NCBI GenBank assembly: GCA_030062745.1
Contig: CP099849.1
Span: 17,049,307-17,113,306 of the forward strand
Length of the DNA: 64,000 bases
Direction: 5' to 3'
Source of the DNA: Capitulum mitella
Taxonomy: Eukaryota > Arthropoda > Thecostraca > Pollicipedomorpha > Pollicipedidae
Shown one piece after another: positions 24,331 through 36,195 of the stretch; the stretch's first letter is position 1, and each line of letters begins with the position of its first letter. The notes under the pieces were generated by a model that was not told where the DNA came from, did no database searches, and saw only the letters and a program-made list of their open reading frames with translations. A program made the translations under genes and the position numbers.

Positions 24331-24374
<44 letters not shown>
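24177..24374. repeat. (ACAT)n, (TA)n and (GA)n microsatellites
   Basis: ACAT repeats from 24,177, then TA, then GA to about 24,282; a separate (TA)n run at 24,327-24,374. Confidence 0.95.
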
Positions 24375-24377
<3 letters not shown>

Positions 24378-27090
24378 AATGCACTTAAGTAGTTACGTGA
24401 TTTTGAGTATGGAGCGGTGACTTCCTAATTATTTTCATTCATTTCTTTGTTGATGGGCCAGTGAACAGCAATTTATGTCGCATCTATCTCGATGGTAATT
24501 TTCCATTCCTGTTGTCAATCAAAAACAGTCTCACTTGCAATGTAGGCAGGTATTCCATACGAATCGGTACGCACACAAGATTTTCCTAATGTGATGGTTG
24601 TGGGCACGACCTCGATAGGGCACCTCATGTGAGACTTCGTGTGGACCTTTCGTGGGGCTCAAAATGAGTGGGTAAGCAGGCATTGCGGAGTTGACAGAGA
24701 AGAAAATGTTATTTTAACGTCATGCCAGCGACAAAACTGGGGAATTTTCCTGCGGCGAAGGCGTTCTGAAATTTTTGTTTTTTTATGCTAGCTCCTGCTG
24801 TTTTTTTTAAATCGCAGCTTGACGTAGCATAGCCAAGCATTTCATTCACCATCTCACAACATTCCATGCTATTTCTATAGGGCCAACGCCTAGGAGTTAT
24901 TAAAAGGGATGTCTTCTCTTCGCAACTCTCTCCTTTCTGGACCTGAAATGGGCCCTTTCCGGGTCTGAAAGTGGCATGAGCGTTTTCCTGAGCTGAAATG
25001 GGCCGTTTCCAGACATGAGATTGGCCTTCTCCGGACCTGAAATGGGTCTCGTCGGGGGGCTATAGACCCTATAGCACCCGGCTGCGCCCCTGGGCGGATC
25101 CAGGAGCCAACGGCGTCATGCTCCTTCCTCGCCGTTTCGCTGGGAACCTGGGAATAACATGTCTTTTGGCCCCATCTTTTCGGACGGAATAATGGATGTT
25201 TCATTTTTTAAACGTTTTTATACATGTTCATTTCCGAAAACGACGAAACAAAGTGGACGAAATCCCAAGACAAATCAACATTTGTGGGCTGCTGTTCCCT
25301 GTGAATCAAAATCAGAATCAGAATCGCCTATTGGACTGTGAATCAGAATGAGATCGATTCCCAATTTTGTGAATCGCGCACAAGTTTGACTCCAGCAGCG
25401 CTTTTCCCTCGTGCTGAACAACAAATGCACGTTAAAACGTCTTAAGAAAAAAATTATCTAGTAGTTCAACCGTCGCCCGAATACGGCAATACGCGTAACA
25501 CAGACGCATCGGGGAGGTCCCTTGGCCATTTCCAAACCATGCATGTTTATAGGGCCTCGCCGAAAAGACAAGCGTTTTGCGCGTGATGATATGTCGCGAT
25601 TGGTGTCCAGTTTCGCGACTTCGTGTTGAAGCTAGACATTCCAGGTGGGACGGACGTATCGGGTGGAGGTGGTAAGTCCGTCCCCTCGGCCATTTCCAAA
25701 CCGAGCCTCGCGGCCAGCCATAGAGCCTCGCAGAAAAGACCAGCGTTTGGCGCGTGACGGACAATCCAGCTGGACATTCCAGGTCTTGTCAAAGGTGGGC
25801 AAAAATAATGCTCTTTATACTACGACAACTTCGTACTACAACAGTGCAGATATTCCAAAAGGTAGTGAGATAAGACTGACCAAAGCATTTCTAAATTATT
25901 TCTTAACTAATTTTTTGTTAGCATTACCATTGTTTGTTAATTTTGCGTCCCAACGTCCCAAGAGCAGCGGAAGAATGGGGGGAGGGGTGCGGAAACAGTT
26001 ACTTCCTCCCAGCCTTAATGGATCCAAAAGTATGTTTTGCGTTCCCCGCCTCCTGCCTTGGAGGCGACCACGCGTTCTCGACCCATTTAGTACACCTAAC
26101 GGATGTCTGCCTGCCCGTTTCATCTCTTGAGCGAGGTCAACACGGCATTTCTGACGCATATTTTTGCTGCGCACTTGTCATATCTTATTGCCATGTCGTA
26201 ACTTATTATATGGCCTAACTGCAGGATAGGTAGATAGTGTCGCATATCAAGTGCTTCTCACGACGTCTGCTCAATGGCAGGCATACATCAGCCGGCACTT
26301 ACATGTGCGATCATCATTTGCGCGCATATTTCTTGTAACTGGTCCATTTTTATGCTCGCCAGTCGTTGAACCTATTGACAAAGGCATTATCAAGTTGTGC
26401 ATAAATACCTTTTTGGGTATTCATTTGCCTACTGAATGTCTACACGAGTATTTGGGCTTTAATAACATCAAGCCCATAAGACTTGCGTAAAATCACCTCA
26501 AAAATTAATCAGTCATAGCTATGCAACCTATAGCCAACGGCTGAGCCATTTCGCAACCCAAGATTACAGCTGAGAAATATATACCCAGATGAAGCCGCCC
26601 AGTTCTTTCTTGTATTTATGAAAGCCGACAGGGTCGGCTCATGACGTTTCAGCTGCCGGTCAGCGCCGTCGCCACAGCCAAACGTGATAACCGCAACCAA
26701 AACGTCCCCTCTGCCACTTACGCACACGAAAAGTCAGCAGATGTGCTGCCCCTCGCGCTAACACATGCCTCCTTTCTTTCGCCCGTTCCACTTCAACTTT
26801 CAATATTGGTTTGTCCTTGTTCTGTCGACTATTTATTGCCCATTTAAATGTTTAGTTTTTATCATTGTGTTTTTGCACGTATACCCGCTTACTGTTTGGT
26901 AAAAAAAATAGCGAACAAAACATATTGCATATCCTTGGTGCTAAAAAGTTGGGGACTGCGCCCCTCCTTCCTCACCCTCCCGTAAAAAATTGGACAGTTT
27001 GAAGCCCCCCTGGCCCCATGTCTTCCTAAGGCCGCGAAGGATACATGAAGTCCTAGTAGGACCTCCTAGTGGTCCATAGATTCCAGACAT
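24375..27090. other. no recognised gene; small repeats
   Basis: Near 24,940-25,060 CTGAAATGGGCC-like words repeat about every 25-30 bp. On the minus strand CAGGGGCGCAGCC begins at about 25,101, a hAT-MITE-like terminus. GAATCAGAATC simple repeat occurs near 25,310. Otherwise anonymous. Confidence 0.4.
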
Positions 27091-27094
27091 TTAA

Positions 27095-28386
27095 CCCTAT
27101 TCCCGGAGGGCTAGACGGTATGGTCGATTCCCGGCAGGGGGGGCGGATTCGGCCCCCCCCCTGAGATCTCGAGAACTACTTGTCCGATTTCATCGCAACA
27201 AACGGAAATCGATTTGTCGTGACGTGAACTACATTTTTATAAAAAGAAATTTTCAAAATTTTCAAATTTGTGGATACAGGGGGGCAAAAATGTCAAAATG
27301 GGGGTACTTTTGGACTTTTTATAACTTCGTTGTTTATGGACCGATTTCAATGAAACTGGCATGAATCGATAGAATATGAATAGGGCTTTTACCATGGGTC
27401 CGCAAATCTGAAATTTTGTGAGAATTCATGGGCGTTCACAGGGTTTCAAAAATAGGAGGATTAGTTTTCTAACAACTGAATGAACAAAAGAGGCAAACAT
27501 CCTTTTTGGCTTCTGATAATCATGTTATACTAAAGAAGTACAAATCGCATTACAATGTTTGTATAATGCTAGCATAGGCGGTGCCAGGGACATGAAAAAG
27601 GGGGAAATGTCATGGTCACACGTTTCTCAGATCAACTTGTGACCTTTGACCTTGAATGACTTCCAGTGACCTTGGGGTCACTTGGAATGATCTTGTGTGC
27701 ATTTACTATTATCTGTAAACGTTTTCAATCATTTGAATTCACTCTATTTCAAAAATTTCTTTTTATGGCTATTGCGATGTAGGTATAGGTATAGGCTATT
27801 AGCACTATATACATATGTATATATATATATATGTATATATATAGGTATAGGCTATTGTGATGTAGGTACTACGACCTACCTTTTAGGTCATAGCTCCGTG
27901 ACCCGATCTGATATCAAAGTGAAACTTGGTACACAAGTAGAAGGCACCCCTCTACGTCGTATATATTCCGGTTTGGCATTTAAAGAAACGACACCGAAAT
28001 TATTACGAAAAAAACAAATTTTGACTTTTGACCTTGACCTGACCTTGTAAAATAATCTAAGATAAACAAAATCACATCTGCACATTGCCCAACTATTTGG
28101 CTATACATCCATATAAAGTTTTAAGTTATAGCTTTAAAACTCTGTTTTTGGCAGACATTTTCATTTTACCCTCAACATGGCCAAAAATGGCATGAGGTGC
28201 CTTCCAGAAACGTTGCCTGGCTCCGCCCCTGAGCAAAACGGAATTGTGAAATTTTGGCACAGCACGTAGAAAGAATAGCTATGAAAAGTCGCCAAGTTTC
28301 GTGAAGCTGCGTTAAAAAGCCTGGAATTGGCAAGCAAAAAAACCGAAGGGGGCGGATTCCGCCCCCCCCCCCTGCCGGGAATAGTG
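27095..28386 (+). mobile_element. TTAA non-autonomous element, family B copy 1 (B1)
   Basis: TTAA flanks both ends exactly (27,091-27,094 and 28,387-28,390). The termini are CCCTATTCCCGG at the left and TGCCGGGAATAGTG at the right, an inverted repeat. Inside each is a GC hairpin (GGGGGCGGATTCGGCCCCC and its right-end counterpart). It is non-coding and 1,292 bp long, about 58 bp more than B2 mainly because of a (TA)n expansion at 27,800-27,845. It carries TGACCTTTGACCT (27,640-27,652), an exact DR1, and TGACCTTGA at 27,647-27,655 and 28,029-28,037. Confidence 0.9.
27785..27858. repeat. (TA)n with flanking GGTATAGGCTATT duplication inside B1
   Basis: GGTATAGGCTATT appears on both sides of a TA run. 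B2 lacks this block, so it arose in B1 after the copies separated. Confidence 0.8.
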
Positions 28387-28390
28387 TTAA

Positions 28391-30217
28391 GGAGTCCAAA
28401 AAAAAACGCTCAATAGACTCAGAAGGGCCAGAAAATAATGTTGAGAACCCCACAAATGTTTCAGGGGCATTTTGACAGCCTCAAGGAACTTCAGAAAATG
28501 CTGAAGGACTTCGCACTTCATACGACAACTAAACGTTTACGTTATCCCGTCCGATCGACCAGGTTAGATAAAACTATTCATTAATGGTAACCAAACAGCT
28601 GCAACTATTTTGAATGAACATCAAGGTGTTCACATGGACACCCAGCTGTCAGAAATGGCCAGCCAGTGGCTTCAAAAAGGATATCTATTGGCAGAAGGTC
28701 CGGATGCCAGACATGGGCGAAAGGTACGCTTAACGGTACCAAAATCGTGTGTTTCTGGCACTAGCACTTACTGTGCTTGGCATATTGGCCTTACTGTATA
28801 TTTGGTCATGAAAATAACGGTGGCTGCGAAGATATACGAACGCCTGTTGGCGGTTTGCTATTACGTACTGCTTCCAGTCTCTGGTTGTTATAAAAGCGTG
28901 GACTGGTCAGTCTGATTTTAAAACACCGGTAACCCCAAAACCTTTTCAGGTTTTAGGGTTGCCAAAATATCTACTGGTAGAGAGTGTACCGCAAAATCGC
29001 AATATTGCAACAGTGCAAATGTCGAGGTTCTGATAATGACAATCATGTTGTTTTATGTCACAGATCACGTACCAAAGAGAGTCGAGACGTCCTAATTCTT
29101 TCAAAACTCTAAACAACCGATCTCTTCTCAGAGCTCCATTGTTCTTTTGGGCTTTCAAGGACAAGCGAGCTCATCCGGTCTAGGTATTTGGCACCATTAC
29201 TGCAAGAACGTTGTCAAAGTTGATATCGCCGGAATGTCCATCATGTTATCATTGTATCCGTATGCGTATTCATATACGTGTTCGCGCATTGAAAAGACTT
29301 CATTCTATAGAATTAGGGCAGAGCTTTGCTTATGCAACCCAAAGAGTACAACAGTTTATCATGAAAACCAGCTGTTTGAACCACCAGGTCAAAACAAGTA
29401 AAGTGGGTCAAATATGGGGTATGAAATAACTGTCTATACAATTCACATAGAGCAACGATCCCTAAACAGAAACAATGCTCAAACGCCACAGATACAGCAC
29501 ATTTCAGGCTTGATCCCTCAAAGTCATGCTTTACCCTCAGGCAAGAAATAAAACGTTTTTAAATCCGCTTGCCGGGTAAGAAATAACATTTTCATACAGC
29601 GCGTGAAAGGTGCCAAAGCTGAATTACTGGCGATAGACGTACCAATTATCATAATCCACGATTCAACCAATATATGCAACAATTTGCCATACAACATGCC
29701 ACGCCATACTGTTTGCAGTTAACATGCAAAGTATAGTGTACGGAATAACTTTTCATGGAACTCACCAAGACCGATGATTCTAAGATCGAAATAATGCCCA
29801 TACATCACCGCTATAACATATTTCAGGTCTGACCCAACTCATAGTCACTGTTTACACCCAGGCAAAAAAAATGATTGTGAATGGATTGACGGGGTGCGGA
29901 ATAACTTTTACACTGAGAACCAATAAGCATCACAGTCCTCGATCTCAGCTTTATCCATGAAAATTTAGCCTTAGGTCACACCACAGGATTTGCCATTATC
30001 ACAGGCATGATGCTTTTTCTGCATGGCATTATGGGGTACCGAAGAACTCATACGTCCCACGTGCGACGTATGGATGTCCTGTGTGTATTGCTGTTCTGGC
30101 GAGTAGGAATTAGTGAGGATCTTTGCCTCCTTAGTGGCGGCCTCCATCGAGAAACACAGCTGGGCGCAATCAACAGCCAACAAAACATCAGACAGCAGTC
30201 CATTTTGGTATATGATG
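28391..30217. other. no recognised gene
   Basis: Anonymous sequence between two TTAA elements. Open frames at 28,610-28,915 and 29,147-29,401 have no recognisable domain. Confidence 0.45.
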
Positions 30218-31381
30218 CCCCCCCCCTCTAACTCACGAACGGTTGGTCGCACGATAAAAATAAGCATACCGTTGGAAAGCTTGTGACGAGTAGAGCTCAA
30301 AACTGGTCTTATTTTTTAGTTTTAGATAATGTGTAAGCCAATTTAAGCCCTATATATGTTTTCTCATAGCCGACTGCATGAGACCGAGAAATGGCCTGAA
30401 TCTCCAAGGGCTGTGACTAAAAACGCATAGGTAAAGGTACCAGCGCACAGATAAAGGTCCGCAGATGCCGATACACGTCTAATTTCCCCAGATTTGTACA
30501 ATATATACGCCGAAACGTTGAGTTAAAGACACGCCAATTTTCCCGCCCGCTGTCGGTGTACGCCGCTGTCGTATGCTGTACCAAATTGACGGGTACCAGT
30601 TTTAGCGTTCTTTTATTTTCGCGAAAAAAGACGATTTCTGTATATTTTATTGATCTTTGTGGTTCTTGTGATGGTTTCTCATGCTTAAAATTTTGGAAAA
30701 ATTAATTGGTTACCAATCTACAAAGCTGGCGGAGCTTTATTTGCGAGAGCCTGTTTATTTCCAAAATATGCATTTTTTAGCTTTCTTGAGGGTCCTGGTA
30801 TTACTTACGTCTGTGCAACCTAGTTCTGCCATTTTCTACCATTGCCATTCTGAGTAATTCATCGTCGATTTTGACAGTGGTACATTTTGGCTCACTACAG
30901 TTATTCGTGACCTGACCTCAGGTCAATGGCTGAAAATCATTGATACTTTACCCAATGACGGTAACTAGATGTCTGCTTCATTCCACACTAAAAATGTTAT
31001 GAAATATCCCGTCAATTCCCGAAAAAAACGGCGACATGTCTTAAAAATGAGCTTGACCTTAGGTCAATGACCCGGAAAATTTAAAGAAATCTGAGGTAGC
31101 TGATTTGTTGCATCTATCACGTCTACTAATCCCTGAAAGTATTATTGAGATATCTTGCTTTGCAAAAACGTTACAGGGTGCTAAACTTTTTTGGACATAG
31201 GTCCGTTTGACCTGACTTAGGTCAAACACCTGACCTGACCTGAGGTCAGAATTTTGACACGAGATGTAAAATTTATGGAGCAAAAGGTTTACAAAGTTTC
31301 GTGACTCTGTGTTTGTTCGTTCTCTCGCAATCCCAGAAAAACAGCAGGGGGCAGTCAACTGCACTCCCAGTCGGGGACGGG
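30218..31381 (+). mobile_element. family A copy 3 (A3), left terminus missing
   Basis: Homology to A1 begins abruptly within the left GC hairpin (CCCCCCCTCTAACTCACG) and runs to the right terminus AGTCGGGGACGGG at 31,381. About 70 bp of the left end is absent. The right TTAA (31,382-31,385) is shared with element B2, which starts immediately after it. Non-coding. Confidence 0.85.
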
Positions 31382-31385
31382 TTAA

Positions 31386-32619
31386 CCCTATTCCCGGAGG
31401 GTTAGACGGTATGGCCGATTCCCGGCAGGGGGCGGATTCGGCCCCCCCCCCTGAGATCTCAAGAACTACTTGTCCGATTTCATCGCAACAAATGGCAATC
31501 GATTTGCCGTGACGTGAACTACATTTTTATTAAAAAAAAAATTCAAAATTTTGAAAGTTGTGGATACAGGGGGGCAAAAATGCCAAAATGGGGGGCACTT
31601 TTGGACTCCTTATAACTCCGTTGTTTATGGACCGATTTCGATGAAACTGGCATGAATCGATAGAATATAAATAGGGCTTTTACCATGGGTCCGCAAATCT
31701 GAAATTTTGTGAGAATTCATGGGCGTTCACAGGGTTTCAAAAATAGGAGGATTAGTTTTCTAACAACTGAATGAACAAAAGAGGCAAACACCCTTTTTTG
31801 GCTTCTGCTAGTCATGTTATACTAAAGAAGTACAAATCGCATTACAATGTTTGTATAATGTTAGCACAGGCGGTGCCAGGGACATGAAAAAGGGGAAACT
31901 GTCACGGTCACACGTTTCTCAGATCAACTTGTGACCTTTGACCTTAAATGACCTCCAGTGACCTTGGGGTCACTTGGAATGATCTCGTGTACATTTAATA
32001 TTATCTGTAAACGTTTTCAATCATTTGAATTCACTCTATTTCAAAAATTTCATTTTACGGCTATTGCGATATAGGGTACGCGCACTGACATTTCAGGTCA
32101 TATCTCCGTGACCCGACCTGATATCAAGCTGAAACTTGGTACACAAGTAGAGGGCACCCTTTCACGTCATATATATTCCGGGTTTGACATTTAAAAAAAC
32201 GGCACCGAAATTATTGCGAAAATTTTTTTTGAATTTTGACCTTGACCTGGCCTTGTAAAATGACGTCAGATAAACAAAATTACATCTGCACATTTCCCAA
32301 CTATTTAGCTATACATCCATGTAAAATTTTAAGTTTTGTTTAAGTTTTTTAAGTAAGTTTAAATTTAAGCTTTAAAATTCTGTTTTTGGCAAACATTTTC
32401 CTTTTACCCTCAACATGGCCAAAAATGGCATGAGGTGCCTCCCAAAAACGTTGCCTGGCTCCTGAGCAAAATAGAATTGTGAAATTTTGTCACAGCACGT
32501 AGAAAGAATAGCTACGAAAAGTGACCAAGTTTCGTGAAGCTGCGTTAAAAAGCCTGGAATTGGCAAGCAAAAAAACCGAGGGGGGGCGGATTCCGCCCCC
32601 CCCCCTGCCGGGAATAGGG
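31386..32619 (+). mobile_element. family B copy 2 (B2)
   Basis: TTAA at 31,382-31,385 and 32,620-32,623 flank it. The termini CCCTATTCCCGG and CCGGGAATAGGG are perfect inverted repeats. It is 1,234 bp long and closely similar to B1 throughout. The DR1 TGACCTTTGACCT is conserved at 31,932-31,944. GC hairpins lie just inside both ends. No coding capacity. Confidence 0.9.
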
Positions 32620-33087
32620 TTAAAGAGAGAAAATGTTTGCTTACCTCAAACGGTGAATAGAACAGACCTTTTCTTGTCCTTTCCGTTGTGACTCTTCGCT
32701 TCGAAGAAAAATTCAGATCGCTCCCTCCACTCTTACCTGTTGTCCTAACCTGGACTGAATGTCTTACCATGCGCACTGGAAGGGGGTCCTGTTGTGCCGC
32801 CACCTGTTTTTCTTGAATATCTCGAGAACGGATCGGAGATGGTTGCGGGTACTTTGACATTTATGGCAATTGAATAACTCGTCGATTGACGCAGTAAAAT
32901 CGGAAATCCGCCGGAAAATTTTCGAGTTTCAAGCATTCCAAGTCAGACAAACATAACAAAAATGACGGTTGTCACTGACCAATGGGAACTTTGTGAAAGA
33001 ACTAGCGTTCTACCTAAGAATACCGTTCGAGCACAGTCACGCGACGTGACTCGGGCATAAGTGATGCATGTACCAAGACTAAAACCA

Positions 33088-33530
33088 GGGTCAATAAAAG
33101 TCAAGGCCACCAAAGGTCAAGGTCAAACAGCTTGCGACCTGATCCACATTTGCTTTGCAACATGTCGGTTTGTATGAAATATGCATTCAAAGGCCCTAAT
33201 AAAAACACGTGTGCACACACTGATACGCTTACATATCCCAGGGTCAGTCATGGTCATCAAAGGCCATAGTCAAATATCTTGTAACCTGGCGAGGATTTGT
33301 TTTGCGACATGTCGATCTTTAATGAGGTATGTATTCGAAGACCCTAACAAAAACTTGTGTGCGCACATGAATACGTTTACATATATACCGGGGTCATTGT
33401 AGGTCAAGTTCATCAAAGACCATGGGCAACTATTTTGTGGCCTGGTCCAGCTTTGCTTTGCGATATGCCAGTTTGCATGAAATATGCATTCAAAGACCCT
33501 ACTAAAAACACGTTTGGCACATTGATACTC
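33088..33530. repeat. about 150-bp tandem repeat, 3 copies
   Basis: ATGCATTCAAAGGCCCTAA at 33,181, ATGTATTCGAAGACCCTAA at 33,329 and ATGCATTCAAAGACCCTAC at 33,484 mark corresponding points (spacing 148 and 155 bp). Each copy also has GGTCAnnnnnGGTCAnnnTCATCAAAG-like and TTTGCTTTGCRACATG words. The first contains AGGTCAAGGTCA at 33,114-33,125. The array is probably the internal part of element C1. Confidence 0.75.
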
Positions 33531-33639
33531 ACATGTATATACATATACACATATACATGCGCACATAAATATGAACGCTAGAAATGACCAAATGTACCGA
33601 TGTGAGCTACCTTCACTGAAAATACGTCAAAAGATATGC

Positions 33640-34065
33640 GTTGCGCACTTGTCCCGTGTTGTTCGAAATCTTATCTGCAAAAGATGACAAAATATAGGCA
33701 TAGGTCAGTGACCTGAAATGACCTTGACCCGAATTCCTCAGTCAAGACGCCAAATGAATGGAAATTGTCTTATCCCACGTTTTAACGGCCAAACACACAC
33801 CCTTTTCCCATTTCATTCGAAAAGTTGCACGGAATCGCCTGTACGGGCCGAGAAAGTGTCAAAAGTCGATCTTCTCGACCCCATTTTACCTTGAAGATAT
33901 TGACCTAGGGTCATGAAAATTGCACACAATTTAAATCGTTATAGTCCTACCCTGTCCACAAAATTTGATCTCTATAGCTCTTTCCGTTGCCGAGATCGGA
34001 AGGGGGCACTTTTCGACCCCCCTTTCCATTGCGCGTTTACGCGAAACCCCCTTCCACTGCGCGGG
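33640..34065 (+). mobile_element. TTAA-type element, family C copy 1 (C1), right portion
   Basis: The right terminus reads CTTCCACTGCGCGGG followed by TTAA at 34,066-34,069, so the end reads CCCGCGCAGTGG on the other strand, with the same first eight bases as one family A terminus. A GC hairpin (GGGGGCACTTTTCGACCCCCC) sits about 60 bp inside. AGGTCAGTGACCT, an exact IR1 palindrome, lies at 33,702-33,714. The left end is not visible; the 150-bp array at 33,088 may belong to it. The same right end recurs at 60,951-61,039. Confidence 0.7.
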
Positions 34066-34069
34066 TTAA

Positions 34070-36027
34070 TCCTCGATTCTTCCACTCACTCCGTCAAAGT
34101 TTTCCTCCTCGGCGGTATAATAACACGGCATCTGTAAGCCACAACGGAAGTGGTCACCGTCCACAACAGCTGACTACCGGCCGACCGGTGGCCGAACTTC
34201 AATGGCCGCGCTGCGGATTTTTTCTGAGGGATACTATCGGGGACGCAGCCCATACAATGACCTCTTGAAATGAGACCCCCTCAAAACTGGGTTTCTTCCC
34301 TTATGTGGGCCACTTCATTTCACGGTTTACGATCTTCACGAGAAAAAACTTCTGTCTTATTTGGCCGAAATGACGGTAAAATCGGCGATCACCGTAAGGG
34401 AAATTTGGGGTTTTTCTTTACAAAACAAACCGCCTTCTTCTCTCCCCATTACATATTCTCACAAATTTTGGAATTCACCCCGTCCTACGTGCAACAGCCA
34501 AATCCCCATGATCTCATTAATGGAAACAAACTTTGTCACAGCATATCCGAAATTAAATTTCACAATGGCAAAATGACGCCATACTATTTTGCTATATTAT
34601 GCAATGGATTTCAGATCTCCATCGAAGTCGGGTTGACGATTGCCTCGTACCAACCAGTTCCATGAAAATGACTAGGCTTCAAGAATGCTTTCATACACAA
34701 AAAGAAAAAATCGCAATTTTCTTCTCATCCCGGAAATCTAGGAACCAACTGCATGCTTCACGACAATATTTCACCTGACATATTACGATTATTGTGCGGT
34801 ACAAGGTAAAGGCAGCGCCCCACAATCAAATGACTGCGAGGTACTAGTACTCCACGAACCCCACGGTGGTGCCGCCTATGCCTAGACTCCCACAAATACG
34901 CGGGACCTCGCTCCGGGCGAGGCCGGTCACGTGACCATGTGACCCATATGACCTATCACAGCATGAAATTTTCAAGAAGCCGGGGAAAAACAACAGTTTT
35001 GTAAGATTGCTGATTGCCTTGCCGATGTTTCTTATAAAACTTTGGACGACACTGGAGTCCAAATACAAATGCGTTTATGTGTCTATCGGTAATGAACAGA
35101 ATAAACGTACGCTGTTTTGAAGGACACCAATAACGTAAAAACTCTTTTTTTGTTGCAATTATTTTTTCTGTCATACGCAACTGAAAATTCTCAAGGCATC
35201 TTTTTTAACTTAATTAAGTCAAAATTGGTTTTCATGGGCTTCCGGGGCTTGGACTGATGATTATGAAGATAAACGGCCTTTTTTACTACTGATGATGGTA
35301 TATGACGTTGTGTCCAAGTTGGTACCTGTGTCTTTTGTGTGTAAATTTAACTTTCCCAAGGCATAAAGAAAGCTATCTATTTCTGTATGTGTTTTAGTTC
35401 CCTTGCAGATGCAGCACATGCTGCCTAAGTAACAGTTTTTAAATCGCAGGATCGTTCACTATGCCAGCGTCTTTATGCTTGACTATGGCATTATTCTAAT
35501 TATGTTTGTATTCTGGATAGGTCGTTCATGTCACTCGCTTTTTCCTACAAGCCTGATTTCATGCGGAAGCAGTAGGTATCCAATACGTAACCCGCGATTC
35601 CAATTTGTAGCCTCATGTGGCAAGGTTCTAAAGAGCACAAAATTGCCATCCGAATACCATAAAGATTTATTATCTCTTCTCTCGAACACAGTCTGTCGGA
35701 CGAAGGATTAATCAAATCAGCGATAAGTCTCACTCCTTTTTCGTCCTAGGGTTTAACAGCGCTATCATGAAATTTCGTGACATCAGACAACCTAAGTTTT
35801 GACACTAATATCTGATCCTCGTCTGGTTTTCTGAGAAATTTGAACAGGGGGTTGTCATCCCTTTATCGGCCATGGGAGGCGAATACCACGGACGTCGCAT
35901 TTCTAGACAGAGTTGGCGCAGTTCTTGCAGCACTATTCAAACCAGACGTTGCCACAAATGTGTACTATTTCGTGGCCAGTACATTCAACGTTCTTCATAT
36001 CATTTCTGATCTGATCATATCATTGCT
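34070..36027. other. no recognised gene
   Basis: Anonymous. Frames at 34,270-34,665 and 35,475-35,711 show no recognisable domain. Confidence 0.45.
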
Positions 36028-36035
36028 GCTTCAAG

Positions 36036-36187
36036 CAGGGGCTCAGCCAAGGGGGACGTCCCCCCCCCCCTCCAGGCCCGTATTTTTTGTGAAAACCAAT
36101 GCACATCGATTTTCCGGCAAGTGGTTTTCGTACGATTTCAGTTCGCATTGAGCTCTGCCCCTTAAGAAAATCCGGGCTGCGCCCTTG
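36036..36187. mobile_element. 152-bp hAT-type MITE (D1) with perfect 8-bp target duplication
   Basis: GCTTCAAG at 36,028-36,035 and again at 36,188-36,195 is an exact 8-bp duplication. The termini CAGGGGCTCAGCC and (reverse complement of the right end) CAAGGGCGCAGCC form terminal inverted repeats with two mismatches. The 8-bp duplication and CAGGG-type termini are diagnostic of hAT-type transposition. Inside is a G-run/C-run block (GGGGGACGTCCCCC). Non-coding. Confidence 0.85.
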
Positions 36188-36195
36188 GCTTCAAG

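Noticed and set aside
24159..24392. ORFs of repeated Ile-Tyr, Glu-Arg or Ser-Leu
   Set aside because: Translation of (TA)n and (GA)n microsatellites.
27115..27135. Pol III B-box-like GGTCGATTCCC in family B
   Set aside because: It is part of the terminal inverted repeat region, with no A box at the proper distance; B is a DNA-type element with TTAA ends, not a SINE.
32372..32860. 162-codon minus-strand ORF crossing the right end of B2
   Set aside because: The related frame in B1 is open for only about 90 codons and B3 has a stop. It crosses the element boundary into unrelated DNA, so coding is unlikely.
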